64,000 bases of DNA from Pirellulales bacterium (GTDB lineage Bacteria > Planctomycetota > Planctomycetia > Pirellulales > Lacipirellulaceae): the NCBI GenBank assembly GCA_022841705.1, contig JALHQZ010000001.1:1612001-1676000 (forward strand). Reading direction: 5' to 3'. The position numbers were made by a program, and so were the translations under genes. Below the pieces are notes generated by a model. That model made no database searches. It saw only the letters and a program-made list of their open reading frames with translations, and was not told the DNA's origin. Positions 45,999-53,857 of this stretch are shown piece after piece. Position 1 is the stretch's first letter, and each line of letters starts with the position of its first letter.

Positions 45999-47315
45999 AT
46001 GCGCCGGCGAGTTCTCTACAGTTGGCTCCTGCTCGTCGCAACGAGTTTGCTGGCTGCGACTTCGTCGGCGCAGTCGCCACCCGATGTGCCGGTTGCTGGC
46101 GAAGTGGCCGCCGTGGAAGTCCTCGCGCTTCCCGCAACCGGGGAGGGACTTACGCTAGGTGAACTGCAAGCCCAAGCCGCCGCGAACAGTCCCACGTTGC
46201 AAAAACTTTCCGCCCAAGTGCGGGCCGCCGGCGGCAAGGCGTACCAAGCGGGGCTGATGCCGAACCCTTCGGTTGGTTACGAAGGCCAACAGCTTGGAAG
46301 CGGGGGATTGGCAGAGCAGCACGGCGTGGTCTTCACGCAAGAAATCGTCCGCGGCGGCAAGTTGGCCCTCGCCCGCGCGGTGGCCAGTCGCGAGCGGATG
46401 AAGCTCGAGCAACAACTGGCCACCGCCGAACTGCGGCTGCAAACTCGCGTGCAAATCGCCTTCTGCGAAGCGCTACTCGCCCAGCGCGAGATCGAGCTCA
46501 CCACCCAACTGGTTCGGTTCTCGCGGGAAGGAATTTCATCCGTTGAGACGCTGCAAAGAGCAGGCGAAGTTGGCCAAGCCGACGTGCTGCAGGCACAGGT
46601 TGAACTCGAAGCCGCATCCATGCTGCAAGCGGCCGCAGAGCAGCGCCTGCTCGCCGCGTGGCGTGAACTTGGCGCGCTGCTGGGGTCGACGGAACTTCCC
46701 GTACAACCGCTGTCGGGCGACATCGCCGCCGTCGCCGAACCGCTCGACTTCGGCGCCACGCTGATCGAAGTGCAAGCCCGCAGTCCGGAAGTCGCCGCCG
46801 CGGTGGTGGAAATTCAGCGCGCCCGTTACGCACTGGCCCGCGCGCGAGTTGAACCAACGCCGAACATCAATTTCCAAGGCCTCTATAACTGGCAAGACAA
46901 CGGCATCGGCGGTGGGGATGATGGCGCCGTGCAAGTGCTGCTTCCCGTGCCGCTGTTCAACCGGAACCAGGGGGCCATCGCCGCCGCCCAGTGCGAACTG
47001 GTCGCCGCGCGGCAAGCGCTGCGTGAGATTCAGCAGCAACTTCAACAGCGCCTTGCTGGCACACTCCAAGAATACGAAACGGCCCGAATGCAAGCAGAAC
47101 GCTACCGCACCTCACTGTTGCCGTCCGCCGCCAAGTCACTCGATCTGACTCGCGAGCTTTATGGCGCTGGCGAAACCAACTACACGGCGCTGCTGACCGC
47201 TCAGCGCACTTATTCGCAACTCAGTCGCAGCTATCTGGAAGCGGTGGGCAAACTCCGCATCGCGGAAGCGCAGCTCGAAGGGCTACTCGTTGATTCGATC
47301 GACGCTACGCGTTGA
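45999..47315 (+). CDS. TolC-family outer-membrane efflux protein
   Basis: A 438-residue exported protein with a signal peptide (residues about 1-25). Two repeats of long coiled-coil helices follow with TolC-family blocks (LGELQAQAAANSPTL, QEIVRGGKLALARA, LLPVPLFNRNQGAIAAAQCE, YGAGETNYTALLTAQRT). Such proteins form trimeric outer-membrane ducts for efflux pumps, often metal or drug exporters (CzcC-like). The RND and membrane-fusion partners are not in this window. The 166 bases before it hold no supported gene. Its 3' end overlaps the converging gene by 11 bases. Confidence 0.88.
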   Translation: MRRRVLYSWLLLVATSLLAATSSAQSPPDVPVAGEVAAVEVLALPATGEGLTLGELQAQAAANSPTLQKLSAQVRAAGGKAYQAGLMPNPSVGYEGQQLGSGGLAEQHGVVFTQEIVRGGKLALARAVASRERMKLEQQLATAELRLQTRVQIAFCEALLAQREIELTTQLVRFSREGISSVETLQRAGEVGQADVLQAQVELEAASMLQAAAEQRLLAAWRELGALLGSTELPVQPLSGDIAAVAEPLDFGATLIEVQARSPEVAAAVVEIQRARYALARARVEPTPNINFQGLYNWQDNGIGGGDDGAVQVLLPVPLFNRNQGAIAAAQCELVAARQALREIQQQLQQRLAGTLQEYETARMQAERYRTSLLPSAAKSLDLTRELYGAGETNYTALLTAQRTYSQLSRSYLEAVGKLRIAEAQLEGLLVDSIDATR

Positions 47316-47898
47316 GTCCCGGCGGATGCCACAGGGAGCCCGCTGTCGTTACGCCGCTGAGCGCGCGGGCAACCATCGCCGTTCGCTCAAGCGCTTCGCG
47401 CAAAGCCTCCGCCCAGGGGCCAGTTTGAGCGCGCTCCCAACCAGCCTTGGCTCGTGTGATGGCCGGCGCACTAGCGGGATCATCGCTCGCCGCCAGCGGA
47501 TCGCCTGGCAGCCGATCGTAGTACGTGCGAAACATAGTGGTCGACGCGAAGAAAGATCGCAGACCTACTTGATCGGCCAGCGCCGCTTGCAGCCGCAGGC
47601 AGGCATGTTCGTGAACCTTCTTGTCGGGCGTGCCAATATCGAGACCCCAATCAGGCTTGGTCAAGCTTTCTGGCCCCTCGCACAGCGCGTGGCACGCTTC
47701 ATGCAGAATCATCTGCGCCAAACAGTCGTCCGGGTCGAGCGTCTCCGCCGTCCCGATGGTCAGCACTCCGGCACCATTCCACGAGGCGTTGACTTCGGCG
47801 CTCCGCGTGACCCGCATCCCCATCCGCTCGGCGGCGTGGAGCCAGATGAGCTCGAGGGGGTCGGTATAGATTTGAGTGATCTTTCGCAAAGCTGGCAC
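47305..47898 (-). CDS. Putative metalloprotease-like protein, unknown
   Basis: A 197-residue protein containing HEACHAL, which matches a zincin HExxH motif, followed by a second His pair (KVHEHACLR) that could give the third ligand. No signal peptide is seen. I do not recognise the family. The start is a GTG at 47898 and is uncertain. Its 5' end lies 24 bases from the tRNA-Leu fragment, so it is the last backbone gene before the predicted island. Confidence 0.55.
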   Translation of the reverse strand: MPALRKITQIYTDPLELIWLHAAERMGMRVTRSAEVNASWNGAGVLTIGTAETLDPDDCLAQMILHEACHALCEGPESLTKPDWGLDIGTPDKKVHEHACLRLQAALADQVGLRSFFASTTMFRTYYDRLPGDPLAASDDPASAPAITRAKAGWERAQTGPWAEALREALERTAMVARALSGVTTAGSLWHPPGLNA

Positions 47899-47922
47899 GG
47901 CGAGGTCAACAACGCATCAAGT

Positions 47923-47977
47923 GGCCGGAGCGGGACTAGAACCCGCACGGGAGTTACCTCCCACTGGATTTTAAGTC
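47923..47977 (-). other. tRNA-Leu(UAA) 3'-half: probable integration (att) scar
   Basis: Read on the minus strand, this is a tRNA from just before the anticodon loop to the acceptor end. It has loop CTTAAAA (anticodon UAA), anticodon 3' strand TCCAG, a Leu-type long variable arm with a 5-bp stem (GGGAG/CTCCC), a T arm with a perfect 5-bp stem GCGGG/CCCGC, and acceptor strand TCCGGCC. The 5' half is absent: the 5' anticodon strand already fails to pair and no D arm precedes it. Such 3' fragments are what tyrosine recombinases leave. By orientation the backbone is to the left and the inserted DNA to the right. Confidence 0.75.
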
Positions 47978-48658
47978 GACGAAAGGCGGCTTTTTCCGCA
48001 CGCAGAACAGAGGGCGAAATGTGGCGTTCGTGTTGGAAGTTGTTGTCCTTACTGGAGTTAAGTGGGGGCGGGTGAAGGAAACGTGACGATTGCATTTTAC
48101 TCGTCGGGACTTCAGATGGGCAATAAGCGCCCCAAAAATGCCCCCTGCTTTCGTGACTTGTGATGCATTCGACTAGTCGATTTGCCGAGTGGCTCCGAGT
48201 TATCGTCAATCGTTGTGTTCCGATTCAAGAATCAAACGGCGTCCTGTAGCAATCTGTCCATAATAGTTCGGCCGGCTAGGAGGAGCGGAATCTGCTCATG
48301 ACCATTGAGTTTCTTCCAGCGTCTCTCCGCGGATTGGGCGAGCTTGATCATCATCATCAGACTCGCTTTTCGACTTCCGCTCTAGAAGGGTCGGTGGAGA
48401 TCAGCGAGTTGTATGCGAGTAGAATTTGAAAAGTGCCGCAACCGCAACGCTAAACTGCCCCGACCTAACCGCTCAGGGAATGTTCTGCATGAAGTGCGCT
48501 CGGGTTCCGCTGCTTCTTCGCTTCTTTGCGTCATTGATCCGACTCCTACAAGCAGCAATGAGATCGCGCACGGCTCCGGTACAGTTCGCCCCGCTAACCC
48601 CTCGGGCGCCAACAAAGGATCCCGACGAACGCCGCCGTCTTCGGCTACTGAAGTTGAC
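47978..48658. other. Island edge without intact genes
   Basis: These 681 bases hold no intact gene. A transposase remnant (48232-48378) is described separately. A GGCGG-CTTTTT-CCGC hairpin lies near 47984-47999 next to the tRNA fragment. Open frames here do not look like proteins. I do not see an integrase gene. Confidence 0.5.
48232..48378 (-). pseudogene. Remnant of an IS256/mutator-type transposase C terminus
   Basis: A short minus-strand frame between stops reads KASLMMMIKLAQSAERRWKK, then LNGHEQIPLLLAGRTI, then MDRLLQDAV. This resembles the final helical segment and tail of IS256/mutator-family transposases (KL..A..RW..LNG). Only about 49 residues remain, with no start codon and a TAG in front, so it is a dead fragment. 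The family call rests on my recognition of this tail and should be checked by search. Confidence 0.45.
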
Positions 48659-50107
48659 TTAACCGGCCGTCAAGTCGCGCATCACTTGGCCATGCACGTC
48701 TGTAAGGCGGAAGTCGCGGCCCTGGTAGCGGAAGGCAAGCGCTGTGTGGTCGATTCCAAGCAAGTGGAGCATTGTTGCGTTGAGGTCGAAAACTGATACG
48801 GCCTTATCGACGATATTGTAGCAGAATTCGTCCGTCTCGCCGTGAACCGTCCCCGGTTTGGCGCCCCCGCCCGCCATCCAGATCGTAAAGCACTTGGGGT
48901 GGTGATCGCGACCGAAGTCGTCGGCGGTCAGCTTCCCCTGGCAGTAGTTCGTCCGCCCGAACTCGCCAGCCCAGACAACCAACGTGTCATCGAGCAGGCC
49001 GCGCTGCTTGAGGTCGGTCACGAGTGCGGCCGTTGCTTGATCGGTTTCCTTGCAGAGCCTTGGCAGCTCTTTGGGAAGATGATCGTGGTGGTCCCAGTCT
49101 TGGTGGTAGAGTTGAATGAACCGCACGCCGCGTTCCGCCAACCTGCGGGCCAGCAGGCAATTGGCGGCGTAGGTTCCGGGTTCGCGGGCCTCCTCACCGT
49201 ACAACTCGAAGATATGGTCGGGCTCGCTGCTAAGGTCGGTAGCCTCGGGCGCGGCAATCTGCATGCGGTAGGCAAGCTCGTACTGCTTGATGCGGGCTTC
49301 GAGTTGGGGGTCGGCGCTCTCGGTCATTAGCCCGCGATGCAGCGCCGCAAGTGTGTCGAGCGAACGTCGCCGAGTCTCCGCCGCCAACCCCGGTGGATTC
49401 TCTAGATAGAGAATCGGATCGCTACCGCTGCGGAACCGCGTCGCCTGGAATTCCGATGGCAAGAACCCGGATCCCCAGTAGTTGGACACAAGCGGTTGTC
49501 CCGACTTGTCCTTTGTGATGAGCACGACGAACCCGGGTAAGTCTTCGCTCTCTGTTCCGAGTCCGTAGTTGACCCAGGCGCCAATACTTGGCCTTCCTGG
49601 GAACTGCGATCCCGTTTGAAAGAAGCAGACACCCGGCCCGTGGTTAATCGCGTCGGTGTGCATCGATTTTACGACGCACAGGTCGTCGACGATCTTGGCG
49701 GTGTGGGGAAGCAGCTCGCTGACCCACGCACCGGATCGGCCGTATTGCTTGAAAGCATAGGGCGAGCCGACGAGGGGCATGCTCGACTGATTGGCGCTCA
49801 TGCCCGTCAACCGTTGCCCTTGGCGGACGCTATCGGGAAGCTCCTTCCCGTTCATCTTGTTGAGCAGTGGCTTGTAGTCCCATAAGTCCATCTGCGAGGG
49901 GGCGCCGGACTGGAAGAGAAAGATCACACGCTTCGCCCGCGGCATCGGCCCGCGCGTCGAGGCCTGCGCCTGATCGCTCCCGAGAAGCTGCGACAGCGCG
50001 GCCAAGCCAAGCCCGTAGCAACTGCGCTCCAGCATTACGCGACGGGAGAGCGGCTGCGATAGTGCGGCGCCGCGACAAACCAAGCTGCCAGCACAGGGAT
50101 GCTTCAT
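48659..50107 (-). CDS. DUF1501 protein (Tat-exported), island copy
   Basis: A 482-residue DUF1501 protein with a twin-arginine signal (LSRRVMLERSCYGLGLAALS). It shows IFLFQSGAPSQMDLWDYKP, INHGPGVCFFQTGSQ, LLARRLAERGVRFIQLYHQD, VVWAGEFGRTNYCQ and GRDHHPKCFTIWMAGGG. It is the last gene of the minus-strand island operon, 25 bases after the DUF1549 gene. It is clearly diverged from the copy at 18328. The catalytic role of the family is not established; its fold relates to sulfatases and phosphatases. Confidence 0.9.
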   Translation of the reverse strand: MKHPCAGSLVCRGAALSQPLSRRVMLERSCYGLGLAALSQLLGSDQAQASTRGPMPRAKRVIFLFQSGAPSQMDLWDYKPLLNKMNGKELPDSVRQGQRLTGMSANQSSMPLVGSPYAFKQYGRSGAWVSELLPHTAKIVDDLCVVKSMHTDAINHGPGVCFFQTGSQFPGRPSIGAWVNYGLGTESEDLPGFVVLITKDKSGQPLVSNYWGSGFLPSEFQATRFRSGSDPILYLENPPGLAAETRRRSLDTLAALHRGLMTESADPQLEARIKQYELAYRMQIAAPEATDLSSEPDHIFELYGEEAREPGTYAANCLLARRLAERGVRFIQLYHQDWDHHDHLPKELPRLCKETDQATAALVTDLKQRGLLDDTLVVWAGEFGRTNYCQGKLTADDFGRDHHPKCFTIWMAGGGAKPGTVHGETDEFCYNIVDKAVSVFDLNATMLHLLGIDHTALAFRYQGRDFRLTDVHGQVMRDLTAG

Positions 50108-50132
50108 AGCGTTCTACGATCGACTCGCCGGG

Positions 50133-53100
50133 TTAGGGACGCGTTACGCACTTGTCGAAGTTCATGATGGTCTGAGTTACGACGGTCGCCGAAGCCAAAC
50201 GAACCGCATCGAGACCGCCTTGCGGGGGTTGATCGCCGACGGCGAGCAGCGCCGCAGCTTCGCCGGGGTGGGTGGCGTAGTAGCTCTGCTGTTCAACGTA
50301 GAGCCGATCAAGCATCCTTCGCTCTTCGCGAGAGGGTGCCTGACTCGTCAATAAGCGAAACGCTGAAACGATCCAGGCTGTGTCGTGGACGTCTTCGGCG
50401 AGCATTGTGCGCTCCGCGAGCACGCGAGCCGCCTCGACAAACTGCGGGGAGTTGAGCATCACTAGCGCTTGCGTGGGGGGATTTGTCTGCTCTCGGGAGA
50501 CGCGACAGACCGAGCGATCGGGGGCGTCGAATGCTGACAACATTGGCGCTGGCGCCGATCGCTTGAAGTAAGTGTAGACGCTCCTCCGATATAGCCCCTC
50601 GCCTTGGTCGCGCGGAGTCCGAACGAACGCGGCTTCCACTTCGTACGGCCGCGCTGGTGGGCCACCCACTCTGCGTACCAGCAGCCCACTCGCGGCGAGC
50701 GCGTTGTCACGCAGCATTTCGGCCGGCCAGCGACGACGAACCGACCGCGAAAGCAAGAGATTCTCGGGGTCCTTTTCGTAAGCCTGCTTCGATGCGACCG
50801 CCGACTGTCGATAGGTCTCGGACATCACCATCCGCTTGATGAGCGCTTTGATGTTCCATCCCGACTCGACGAACTCCACCGCCAGATTGTCGAGCAATTG
50901 TGGATGCGTGGGGGGCTGTCCCTGCGCGCCGAAATCCTCGGGAGTGCGAACGAGCCCCAAACCGAAGACGGCTTGCCAGAACCGATTCACGGCGACGCGC
51001 GACGTTAGCGGATTTCGAGGATCCGTGACCCAGTTGGAGAGATCGAGCCGGTCGAGCGGCCCCTGCGACTCGAGTTGAAAGAACGCTCCCGGCGGCGCTG
51101 CGTCGACGACTTGTCCCAACGCATCGAAAGCGCCACGCAACCGGACGCGAGTTGGTTCGGATCCGTCGAACTGCCGCATCACCATGATTTGCTGGACCTC
51201 GTCTTGGGCTGCAAACAAGGCTCGCCGCCTTGCTCGCAGAGCTTCTAGCGCCTCCTTGTACTCGCGGCTCGACGTCACGAGATCGAACTCGGCGTACGCC
51301 TGCGAGGCGTTGTTCGGGGGGATCGGGGCGTCGGCAAGCTGTGCAACCTCCAGGACACACAACCTTCGATCGTACAGTTGGAACTGGTCGACAGCTCCAC
51401 CTGTCAAGCCGCGGTCGCGAAACCGTGCACCGACCGCGATGTGATCGACTTTCGGATCAACGGCGGTTCGCGTCAGCCCATCGCGGACGATTTCTGTGGG
51501 GAGCTTCGCACCATTCAAGTACAACTGGATGCCGTTTGCCCGGCTCGATCCGTCATAGGTGACCGCGACATGCAGCCAGCGGTCGAGTGGAATCACCTTG
51601 GCCGACATTACTCGGATTGCGTTTCCGGGCCAGAAGTGAATCACCCCCGCGCTCAGCCGACCCCCTTCGATGAGCAATTCATGCCCACGGCTGGCGGAAT
51701 CGAGCGACGCTTGCGAAGCGTGGTAAACGACCGCCCGCTCGTGACGCCGATCGACGCGAAGCCAGAGCGAGATGCTGAACGGATCGGCGCGATCGAAAAC
51801 ACAACTTTTGGCGGCAACGACCTCATCGTCGCCGCTGAACTGAATAGCTCGGCCCTTAACTCCTTGTATCGACTGATTGGGGGGCTTGATCGCCCCGTCG
51901 AACTCCTCGGTGGCGACCGGGGGCGGCGAAGGCTTGCTCTCCGTGGATAAGCTCACGCGTTGGCGGGAGTCATGTTTCTCCACTATTGCGGAAACTGCTC
52001 GTTCTGCGATAGCTACCTCGCCTTCGAGACGCTTGATCTCGGCTGCTTGGCCGGCTGTGGCCAAATCCAGCGACGGTGGAGGCGTGGTCGGGGTGAAGAA
52101 TGAACTGATGCCGGACTCGTCGATCTTGTCAAAGAAGCCGCTGAGGGCGTAGTAGTCTTTAATCGTCAGCGGGTCGTACTTGTGGTCGTGGCAGCGACAG
52201 CACTCCATGGTCAAACCTAGAACCGCGCTCGCGAAGGTTTGCGTGCGGTCGGCAACGTACTCCATCCGGAACTCTTCGGGGATGCTCCCGCCCTCGGAAT
52301 TCTGGCCGTGAAGTCGATTGAACGTCGTGGCCAGAATTGAGTCCGTCGTTGGATTCTCGACTAGATCGCCGGCGAGTTGCTGGCGAAGAAATTCGTCATA
52401 GGGCAGGTTGTCGTTGAAAGCTGCGATGACCCAGTCCCGCCACGGCCAGACGTACCGGTCTTCATCGCGCTGGTAGCCGAAAGTATCGCTATAGCGAGCT
52501 GCGTCGAGCCAGATCGTCGCGAATCGCTCGCCGAAGTGTGGCGATGCGAGCAAGCGATCAACCAGTCGCTCGTAGGCATCGGGAGCATCTTCGGCAAGAA
52601 ATGCCTCTATCTCCTCAACCGACGGCGGCAAACCCGTCAAGTCGAACGACAGCCGGCGGATCAGGATCTCCTTGGTGCCCGGCCCTGGTGCGGCGAGGCC
52701 GGCTTCGGCCAGTCGTCGCCGTATGAATGCGTCGATCGACTGCAGGGCTCCTGCTCCTGGAATCTCGGGTGGGTCGATCCTTCGCGGCGGATCGAACGCC
52801 CAATGTCGGCCCCAGGGCGCTCCGGATTCCATCCAGCGCCGAAGGGTCGCCAGCTCAGCCGTGGTCAAAGACTTGCCTGAGTCGGCAGGCGGCATGACCT
52901 CGTTGACATTCTTGCAGACGATTCGGCGCCAAGCTTCGGAGTTCGAAAAATCGCCCCCCTTGAATCCGGCGGTGATTCCTTCCTCCAAGTCGAGTCGAAG
53001 GTCGGCCTCTCGGGAGCCTTCGTCTGGGCCGTGGCACCGATAGCATTTGTCCGAAAGGATCGGTCGGACGTCATGCGCGAAGTCGACGCCCGCGTTGTCG

Positions 53101-53186
53101 GCGCTGGCGATCGACGCCGCCAAGAACGCCACGGCGAATGCAACTCCCCACCCGCCAGCCGCCAGAAGCCGCGCGAACTCGAACAC
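50133..53186 (-). CDS. DUF1549-LamG-DUF1553 protein with cytochrome-c-type heme motif, island copy
   Basis: A protein of about 1017 residues. A signal peptide (ARLLAAGGWGVAFAVAFLAA) is followed by a planctomycete cytochrome domain with CYRCH (Cys48, Cys51, His52 from the GTG start) and DUF1549 (IDAFIRRRLAEAGL, LSFDLTGLPP). Then comes a LamG/concanavalin-like module of about 170 residues (FSGDDEVVAAKSCVFDRADP, FSISLWLRVD, VTYDGSSRANGIQLYLNGAK), and finally DUF1553 (NPLTSRVAVNRFWQAVFGLG). The LamG insert is absent from the copy at 19928. The start is taken as GTG at 53186; the frame is open to 53456 but that part is not protein-like. A polymer-binding role is inferred from LamG. Confidence 0.88.
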   Translation of the reverse strand: MFEFARLLAAGGWGVAFAVAFLAASIASADNAGVDFAHDVRPILSDKCYRCHGPDEGSREADLRLDLEEGITAGFKGGDFSNSEAWRRIVCKNVNEVMPPADSGKSLTTAELATLRRWMESGAPWGRHWAFDPPRRIDPPEIPGAGALQSIDAFIRRRLAEAGLAAPGPGTKEILIRRLSFDLTGLPPSVEEIEAFLAEDAPDAYERLVDRLLASPHFGERFATIWLDAARYSDTFGYQRDEDRYVWPWRDWVIAAFNDNLPYDEFLRQQLAGDLVENPTTDSILATTFNRLHGQNSEGGSIPEEFRMEYVADRTQTFASAVLGLTMECCRCHDHKYDPLTIKDYYALSGFFDKIDESGISSFFTPTTPPPSLDLATAGQAAEIKRLEGEVAIAERAVSAIVEKHDSRQRVSLSTESKPSPPPVATEEFDGAIKPPNQSIQGVKGRAIQFSGDDEVVAAKSCVFDRADPFSISLWLRVDRRHERAVVYHASQASLDSASRGHELLIEGGRLSAGVIHFWPGNAIRVMSAKVIPLDRWLHVAVTYDGSSRANGIQLYLNGAKLPTEIVRDGLTRTAVDPKVDHIAVGARFRDRGLTGGAVDQFQLYDRRLCVLEVAQLADAPIPPNNASQAYAEFDLVTSSREYKEALEALRARRRALFAAQDEVQQIMVMRQFDGSEPTRVRLRGAFDALGQVVDAAPPGAFFQLESQGPLDRLDLSNWVTDPRNPLTSRVAVNRFWQAVFGLGLVRTPEDFGAQGQPPTHPQLLDNLAVEFVESGWNIKALIKRMVMSETYRQSAVASKQAYEKDPENLLLSRSVRRRWPAEMLRDNALAASGLLVRRVGGPPARPYEVEAAFVRTPRDQGEGLYRRSVYTYFKRSAPAPMLSAFDAPDRSVCRVSREQTNPPTQALVMLNSPQFVEAARVLAERTMLAEDVHDTAWIVSAFRLLTSQAPSREERRMLDRLYVEQQSYYATHPGEAAALLAVGDQPPQGGLDAVRLASATVVTQTIMNFDKCVTRP

Positions 53187-53857
53187 CCCGTCCGCCGTCG
53201 GTCCGTCCGAGGTGACGCGAAACGAAAAGTCACGGACGCACCATGCATTCGACTCCGCCACTGGTGAATTACCGGCAGCTCGGGACCAACGCGCCATTGT
53301 CGCCAAGAAAGAGTTTGGCGGATGTGTCCTCGTTAGCGCACGCTGTGCGCGCTGTGGCGAGAAACAATTCAGAGACGGCAGCCAGCGACGAACGGCGCCA
53401 AGGACGAGTGCAAGGCGATATCCTTGGTCCCGCTTTTTGAACGTACGGCCGATCATTTGGGCTGCTACTCCTCACGTGTGCAACCGTCTTCGCACCAGGG
53501 CCACGCAACTTCTGCGATGGCGATTGCTCCGCTGCTGCTGGCTACTCTCGGGACCGACACCCAACGATTGATTTCTTCTCGAAGGGCTCCACCGGCGCCT
53601 AGCTGGGGGTGATCACTTGAAATTGTCAAGTAACGCACGGACTCTTCACTTGGCCCAGATAGAGATTAGGAAAACGTTGCTGGCGACACTCACCTAGCGT
53701 AAACAACATGGCTGATTGCTCCGAAACGCCTCGCGACGACACCCGCAACCGCGCCTGGCAGGTGCTGCCTGCCATCAAGCGAATCCAAAATCCGCCGGAC
53801 GTACTTGGCGCCTCCAAGACACGAGCCAAGGCCCCGCGATCCGAGCCGATTCCGGCG
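53187..53857. other. Gap between FecR-LamG and DUF1549 genes
   Basis: No gene is supported in these 671 bases apart from the uncertain 5' extension of the DUF1549 gene. A small hairpin ACTTGA-AATTG-TCAAGT lies at 53614-53630 and could be an operator or weak terminator. The gap suggests a separate promoter for the DUF1549-DUF1501 pair. Confidence 0.45.

Noticed and set aside
45848..46162. Possible 104-residue gene before the TolC-family gene
   Set aside because: It overlaps the TolC signal peptide in another frame, becomes Arg/Gly/Ala-rich shadow sequence, and has no domain or ribosome-binding site.
48298..48429. 43-residue open frame with a His-His-His stretch
   Set aside because: It is antisense to the transposase remnant, so its composition is explained by the opposite strand.
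53187..53456. Extended N terminus of the island DUF1549 protein
   Set aside because: The extension has no signal-like or domain sequence, while GTG at 53186 directly gives a good signal peptide; kept only as an alternative.
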